From positions 1-64,000 of the forward strand of contig JABYQR010000065.1 of the NCBI GenBank assembly GCA_022592445.1: 64,000 nt of DNA, written 5' to 3'. A program made the position numbers and the translations under genes. This stretch comes from Cytidiella melzeri. Lineage: Eukaryota > Basidiomycota > Agaricomycetes > Polyporales > Irpicaceae. The notes beneath the pieces were generated by a model. The model was not told the origin of the DNA. It saw only the letters and a list, made by a program, of their open reading frames with translations, and did not search any database. This document shows, piece after piece, positions 59,643-64,000 of the stretch. Each line of letters begins with the position of its first letter. The first letter of the stretch is position 1.

Positions 59643-59702
59643 CTAGCCATCTTACTGTCCTTCAAAACCCTTTCAAATAACCCTTCAGTATCCTATAACA
59701 TC

Positions 59703-60239
59703 ATGCAGTTCCCAATCTGCACTGTTCTGTTTGCCACCATGGTCATCAGCACATTACATGCAGGCACTGTGTCTGCCATCCCGTACAGCAGTACAGGACT
59801 TTGTGACTATCCAACTTCCTCTCCCAACAACCTCAAGAGACAAAGCACAGGCACAGACAACTTTCTCAGTCCAGATGTCTTGTGTCACATCAATCTCACC
59901 AAACGCAGTATCCTAAAGCCACCATCTGAATCAAAGGCAGATGATCCAACTCTAAATCTTGATGAGATATGGGAAAATCTCCCATTTGATCGGCGTAGGG
60001 AATTGTATAAGAAGTTTGCAGAGGCTGTCCAGAATGGACAACGGGGGCCTGAGAGTGGTGCATCGCCAGAGACAATGGCCATGTGGCATTCCCTTCATAG
60101 CTTACTCCCTAGTGACAGAAAAGTGCATTTTGGCCCAGACACTATACATGTAATTGGTGACCTTGGTGAGGAGCCCACACAGGGCTGGCTACCATCTTGG
60201 CTTTCTAGTCTTTTTTACAAATCCCTCCCTAAAGAATAA
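59703..60239 (+). CDS. Small secreted protein SSP4
   Basis: An intronless 178-aa frame starts at MQFPICTV. The in-frame codons upstream of it lie in the leader exon. The signal peptide ends in TVSAIPY at residue 28. NNLKRQSTGTDNF and then NLTKR (KR at 67-68) follow, then ILKPPSES as in SSP2, RRRELYKKFAEAVQNGQ and GPESGASPETMAMW, the family motif. The C-terminus ends WLPSWLSSLFYKSLPKE. It is the longest member and has two cysteines in the secreted part, against none in the other three. The promoter and leader match the rest of the family. The inverted dispersed element (copy C) starts about 220 bases downstream. Function unknown. Confidence 0.82.
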   Translation: MQFPICTVLFATMVISTLHAGTVSAIPYSSTGLCDYPTSSPNNLKRQSTGTDNFLSPDVLCHINLTKRSILKPPSESKADDPTLNLDEIWENLPFDRRRELYKKFAEAVQNGQRGPESGASPETMAMWHSLHSLLPSDRKVHFGPDTIHVIGDLGEEPTQGWLPSWLSSLFYKSLPKE

Positions 60240-60454
60240 ATGACAACACCCATATATTCTGCAATATTATACTACTGTACTCAGAAATGGCTTTTCAGCT
60301 CTGGTGCACAGACTCATAGTTACCAGACTTTCCTTGTGTCTTCTGTATATGGTTGATTCATTGTTCTGTCACATGCAGACACTCTGTTATCACAGATCTT
60401 CCTTTTCAGGTTGCCTGAGGGCTCTGTCTTATATACGTTCACCCTTGCTTCTGA

Positions 60455-62153
60455 AGAGCGTTAGCAAGGCTGGCAAGCGGCAAGTACAGTTCCTGAAGAT
60501 TGAATGAAATATTACTTTTGAGCCAGATTTGTGAGTAAACTTGGTGCTGGTAGCAGCCTGAACAAGTAATTTTGTTGTGAATAGCTTTTCCAATGAGTAA
60601 TGTATAGTAAGTTGGTGGTTTGCCTTCACTGGAGCACACAATCATTCTTGAAAGAAGAGGGACTATGCTGCATTGTTTGAAATGCAACAATGGGTGTGAG
60701 TACAGAATTGAAACAAGTTTGTGGAGTAGAGCATGAAGACAAAGATTGTTTGACATGTGTCTTCTTCTTAATGGTGTTGAACTATGTTCAATAATCTAGA
60801 TACAATTTGGTAAACTGCAGGAGCAAGGTTACAAGTGATTATGTTATTGATAGCAAATTGAATAAATCATATAGCATGAAATAGTTAATTGCACCTGTGA
60901 CTTTGTTATCAAAAAGAACCTCAGTAAACAACTCTGTTTCTGGTAAGGACCTTGCCAAGCCATCTGGTCATGAATATTGACTGTTTTACAGGCATTTGCT
61001 ATTGGTGACACCTTTGATAGGCAACTTGATCCGGGATAAAGTGACTGTACTACAATTGATAAGTTTGGTTATGAGAAAGGAGCCATACATTGATGAAGGT
61101 AGTCATCAATGGTAGCAAGGGGCTTCATCTATCTTGTCATGAATCTTGTGCAGTGTTCACTGCCAATTCTAGAAAATTACTCACTTCAAGAATGGAGGGC
61201 TTGAGGGTGTCTCATTGGATCAATTGCTAGAACATGTTACATGTGTCCTGTTGATGTCTGCACTGCCTCGCCCCCATTGGATCTGCAATAGGCTGGGTTC
61301 TGATTGTAACTCCTGCTTATAGAGCAACTAGTGGTTGTGAAACTGTGTGGAAGAATCAAAGGCAGTGCTCTATGGTGATGCAACCACATCCTGTTGATGT
61401 CTGAATTGCATCAGCCCCACTACAACTGCCACATGCTGTGTTCTGATTGTAACTCCTCCTTAGAGAGCAACTAATGGTTGTGAAACTTTGTGGAACAATC
61501 TGATGCAGTGCTTGCTGCCAATGCAACCATGTAATGTTGATGTCTGAACTGCCTCACCCGCATTGGAACTGCCACAGTTGTAACTCCTGCTTAGAAAGTA
61601 GTGGTTGTGAAACTTTGTGGACCAATTGAATGCAGCGCTGGCTGCTGATGAAACCATGTCAAGCTGATATCTGCGCTGCCTACCCCCATTTGAGCTGCCA
61701 CAGGCTGTGTTCTGGTTGTAACTCCTGCTTATAGAGCAACTGATGGTTGTGAAACTGTATGGAAGAATCAAAGGCAGTGCTCTATGCTGATGTAAACACG
61801 TCCTATTGATGTCTGAACTGCCTCAGCTCCATTAAAACTGCCACAGGCTATGTTCTGTTTTTTAACTCCTTCTTTGAGAGCAACTGATGGTTGTGAACTT
61901 TAATCCAACGCAGTGCTTGCTGCTGATGCAACCATGTCCTGTTGATGTCTGAACTGCCTCACCCCCATTGGAACTATCACAGGCTGTGTACTGATTGTAA
62001 CTCCTGCTTAGAAACCAACTAGCAGTTGTGAAACTTTGTGTAACAGTCAGATACAGTACTCACTACCAATGCAGCCACAAATTTACATTGTCCAAGAAAG
62101 TAGGGGTTGAGAATTTGTAGTTAGCTTCCAACTGGTAATTTTTGCTCAGAGCC
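60455..62153. mobile_element. Non-autonomous element copy C, inverted
   Basis: This is the reverse complement of copies A and B. It starts with the terminal repeat (GAGCGTTAGCAAGGC, then AAGCGGCAAGTACAGTTCC) and continues through the shared tail, including GCAAGGGGCTTCATCTATCTT (the TATA-like segment inverted, near 61120). A tandem array of about six units lies at 61290-62010 (ATTGTAACTCCTGCTT near 61295, 61441, 61575, 61715, 61856 and 61990). The copy stops at TTGCTCAGAGCC where a Copia LTR abuts, so its far end is lost or lies beyond the retrotransposon. No coding frame is credible. Confidence 0.7.
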
Positions 62154-62683
62154 TAACAAAGTGGAATATGTGTGCGAGGGGTAGAGGCTGTTAAGCTTCG
62201 AAGATGAGTCTTATTATTCTTGCTGCTTCAGCAGCTCTGCTTATATACATGTCTGTATCTACTTATGTAAGCGACTACTATACATGTCTACTTCAGCTAT
62301 TCTACTGTACTACTAAGTGCATGACTCATGCATGACTCATTGTATAACTAGACTCAGCACTTGTACCAGAGGCGTACATAATGAGTAAATGACTCATGCT
62401 AGTACTTGTCCTCAGATGTATGCTTTAGGCATCCTCTGGAGTCATACGTGCTTTCCATGTCATTTCCTATGCTACTAGAACACAGGCGTACATATATGTA
62501 TAGTATTACTACAACCGATATCTGTACGTCTCAGCTAATGTAATGGTTACTACTAGAGTTTCCATATACGGCTGCATAATTCCCATACTAAGACTGTGGG
62601 AACTCTGCTACCTAAAGCGTCCTTGTAATAAGGCGTGGGAAACTACATATCATATCATATTATTATATTATATAGTTTCAACA
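62154..62683 (-). mobile_element. 3' LTR of Copia retrotransposon
   Basis: On the minus strand the LTR starts TGTTGAAACTATATAA directly after the polypurine-like tract AAGTGGGAG, and runs about 530 bases to about CTTTGTTA. It matches the solo LTR at 11027-11573 along its length, which fixes the borders to within a few bases. Confidence 0.88.
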
Positions 62684-62702
62684 CTCCCACTTAACCGTTA
62701 CA

Positions 62703-64000
62703 TTAGTGAGTGTTTAGATTAATTAGACCTAATCTCCCACTGAAGTATGATTGCTTCTGAAATGCCAATGACTTTGTCATGATATCAGCAATCTGTTCTT
62801 CAGTTGGAACAGCATATAGTTCGGCATTCTTATTTTCGACAAACTCTCTAACATAATGATATCGAATGTCAATATGCTTTGAGCGTGACTCTATCTTTGG
62901 ATTCTTGGTGAAGTAAATAGCACCATGATTATCACAGCATAGAATGGTAGGCTCTTGCTGTTTTAAATCCAATTCTTTGAGCACAGTGCGTAACCAATAA
63001 CATTGCTTGGAAGTTTCGCACAAGGCCATGTATTCTGATTCCATTGATGATAGAGCAACAGTTTTCTGCTTTTTAGAAGTCCAGAAAATTGCTCCTTCAG
63101 CCAAAAGAAATACATGTCCTGTTGTCGAATGTCTATTGTCTTTATTCTCAGCCCAGTCTGCATCCGAATAACCAATAATACCAGCATTACTTGATCCATT
63201 ATACTTGATCGCATAGGACTGCGTTCCAAGCAAATATCTCAGTATATATTTAGCTGATTTATAATGGTGGTCAGTTGGATTTGACATGTACTGTGAAAGA
63301 CGTATGACTGCATAGGAAATGTCTGGTCTAGTACCAATCATAACATATATAAGCGTGCCAATCAACGCTTGATACTGTCTCAGTAAACCACAATCTGCTT
63401 TGTAGTCAGAATCTGCCTTCTGTAGTACAGCACCTGAAGGTAATGGTGTCCGAGCAGGATTAGCATTTGCCATATTAAATCGTTTTAAAGCCTCTTGAAT
63501 GTACGACTCTTGGTCAAGTAGAATTGTTTTAGCTTTACGATCTCTCTGCACACGCATGCCTAGAATAAGCTTAGCTTCTCCTAAGTCACGCATCTCATAG
63601 CAATCCATAAGATTTTTCTTAAGTGCAGACATAGCAAGTTTACTATTTCCTATCGGAAATATATCGTCAACATATAGAATGAGAATTAAATTCCCCCCTT
63701 GTTGCCGATACACGTAAACACCAGCATCTGAATGAATCCGGTCAAAGCCTAATTCTATCAGAGTGTTATGAATCTTGATATTCCATGTTTGTGAAGCTTG
63801 TTTAAGTCCATAAATGGCTTTCTTAAGCAAACAAACATGGTTCTCCGTTCCCTTCTCCACAAAACCTTCTGGTTGTTCCATATAGATTTCTTCATCCAGT
63901 TTGCCGTAAAGGAAAGCTGTTTTCACATCCAATGCCTCGATTTCCCAATATTCAAGTGCAGCTATAGCTAGTAGCATGCGTATGGATTCAAAACGTGCGA
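62703..64000 (-). mobile_element. Copia retrotransposon pol: reverse transcriptase and RNase H (partial)
   Basis: An unbroken minus-strand frame of more than 430 codons runs off the right edge. It contains ALEYWEIEALDVKTAFLYG, the reverse transcriptase catalytic YVDD box in LILYVDDIFPIG, GTLIYVMIGTRPDISYAV, and the RNase H part with ALSSMESEYMALCETSKQ and SRSKHIDIRYHYVREFVENK. This order (integrase presumably upstream, RT then RNase H) and these motifs place it in Ty1/Copia. The part visible is intact, and its stop codon lies about 20 bases from the LTR, so the element may be recent. The 5' part is outside the window. Confidence 0.95.

Noticed and set aside
5135..60239. SSP proteins as lipidated basidiomycete pheromone precursors
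   Set aside because: None ends in a CaaX box (ends are GQE, FVA, GTT and PKE), and they have signal peptides, which such pheromones lack.
1..64000. tRNA or rRNA genes
   Set aside because: I looked for B-box-like GGTTCGAAT segments with paired arms in the intergenic stretches and found none outside coding exons. A tRNAscan run would settle this.

Overview
The window is nuclear DNA of a filamentous basidiomycete, most likely a mushroom-forming Agaricomycete. The genes are split by many 50-70 bp GT-AG introns and lie close together on both strands. The protein set is typical of that group: an AreA/NIT2-type GATA factor, an F-box/LRR protein, an agaricomycete secreted glycopeptide-type protein and Copia/Ty3-like elements. 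I cannot name the species. Exon models were joined by hand from splice sites and reading frames. Models called reconstructed are frame-consistent, but single splice sites may be off by a few bases.

Layout. The left edge (1-366) holds a broken transposase remnant. Next come the mRNA 3'-end endonuclease CPSF73/Ysh1 (1216-4421,+) and the small secreted protein SSP1 (5135-5608,-). A repeat-rich block (about 6.6-11.6 kb) contains two copies of a non-coding element with internal about-143-bp tandem repeats, a solo Ty3-like LTR with a perfect 5-bp target duplication, and a solo Copia LTR. SSP2 (11880-12287,-) and a secreted glycopeptide-type protein (13258-14486,-) follow. A housekeeping block runs from 17.4 to 36.5 kb: a Sec7-PH ARF exchange factor, an AreA-like GATA regulator with a long gene-free 5' region, signal peptide peptidase and a large uncharacterised protein. 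A metabolic block (37.4-49.7 kb) has two paralogous aldehyde dehydrogenases with the same intron map, an F-box protein, an amidase, SSP3 and a DUF2264 protein. Then come Ctf4/Mcl1 (50249-54479,+), an Mtf1-like mitochondrial transcription factor (54701-56258,-), an unknown membrane protein and SSP4 (59703-60239,+). The right edge holds a third, inverted copy of the dispersed element and the 3' part of a Copia retrotransposon that leaves the window.

The most interesting content is the four-member SSP family (SSP1-4). The members share a signal peptide ending in a SA(I/L)PY-type motif, a dibasic KR site near residue 60-68, a weakly conserved C-terminal motif and almost no cysteine. All four also share one upstream architecture: a distal element about 300 bp from the start codon, a proximal TATA module, and a short 5'-UTR intron with near-identical splice borders. 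The dispersed element carries a sequence that resembles the SSP proximal promoter, which suggests a link between the element and the spread or control of these genes.
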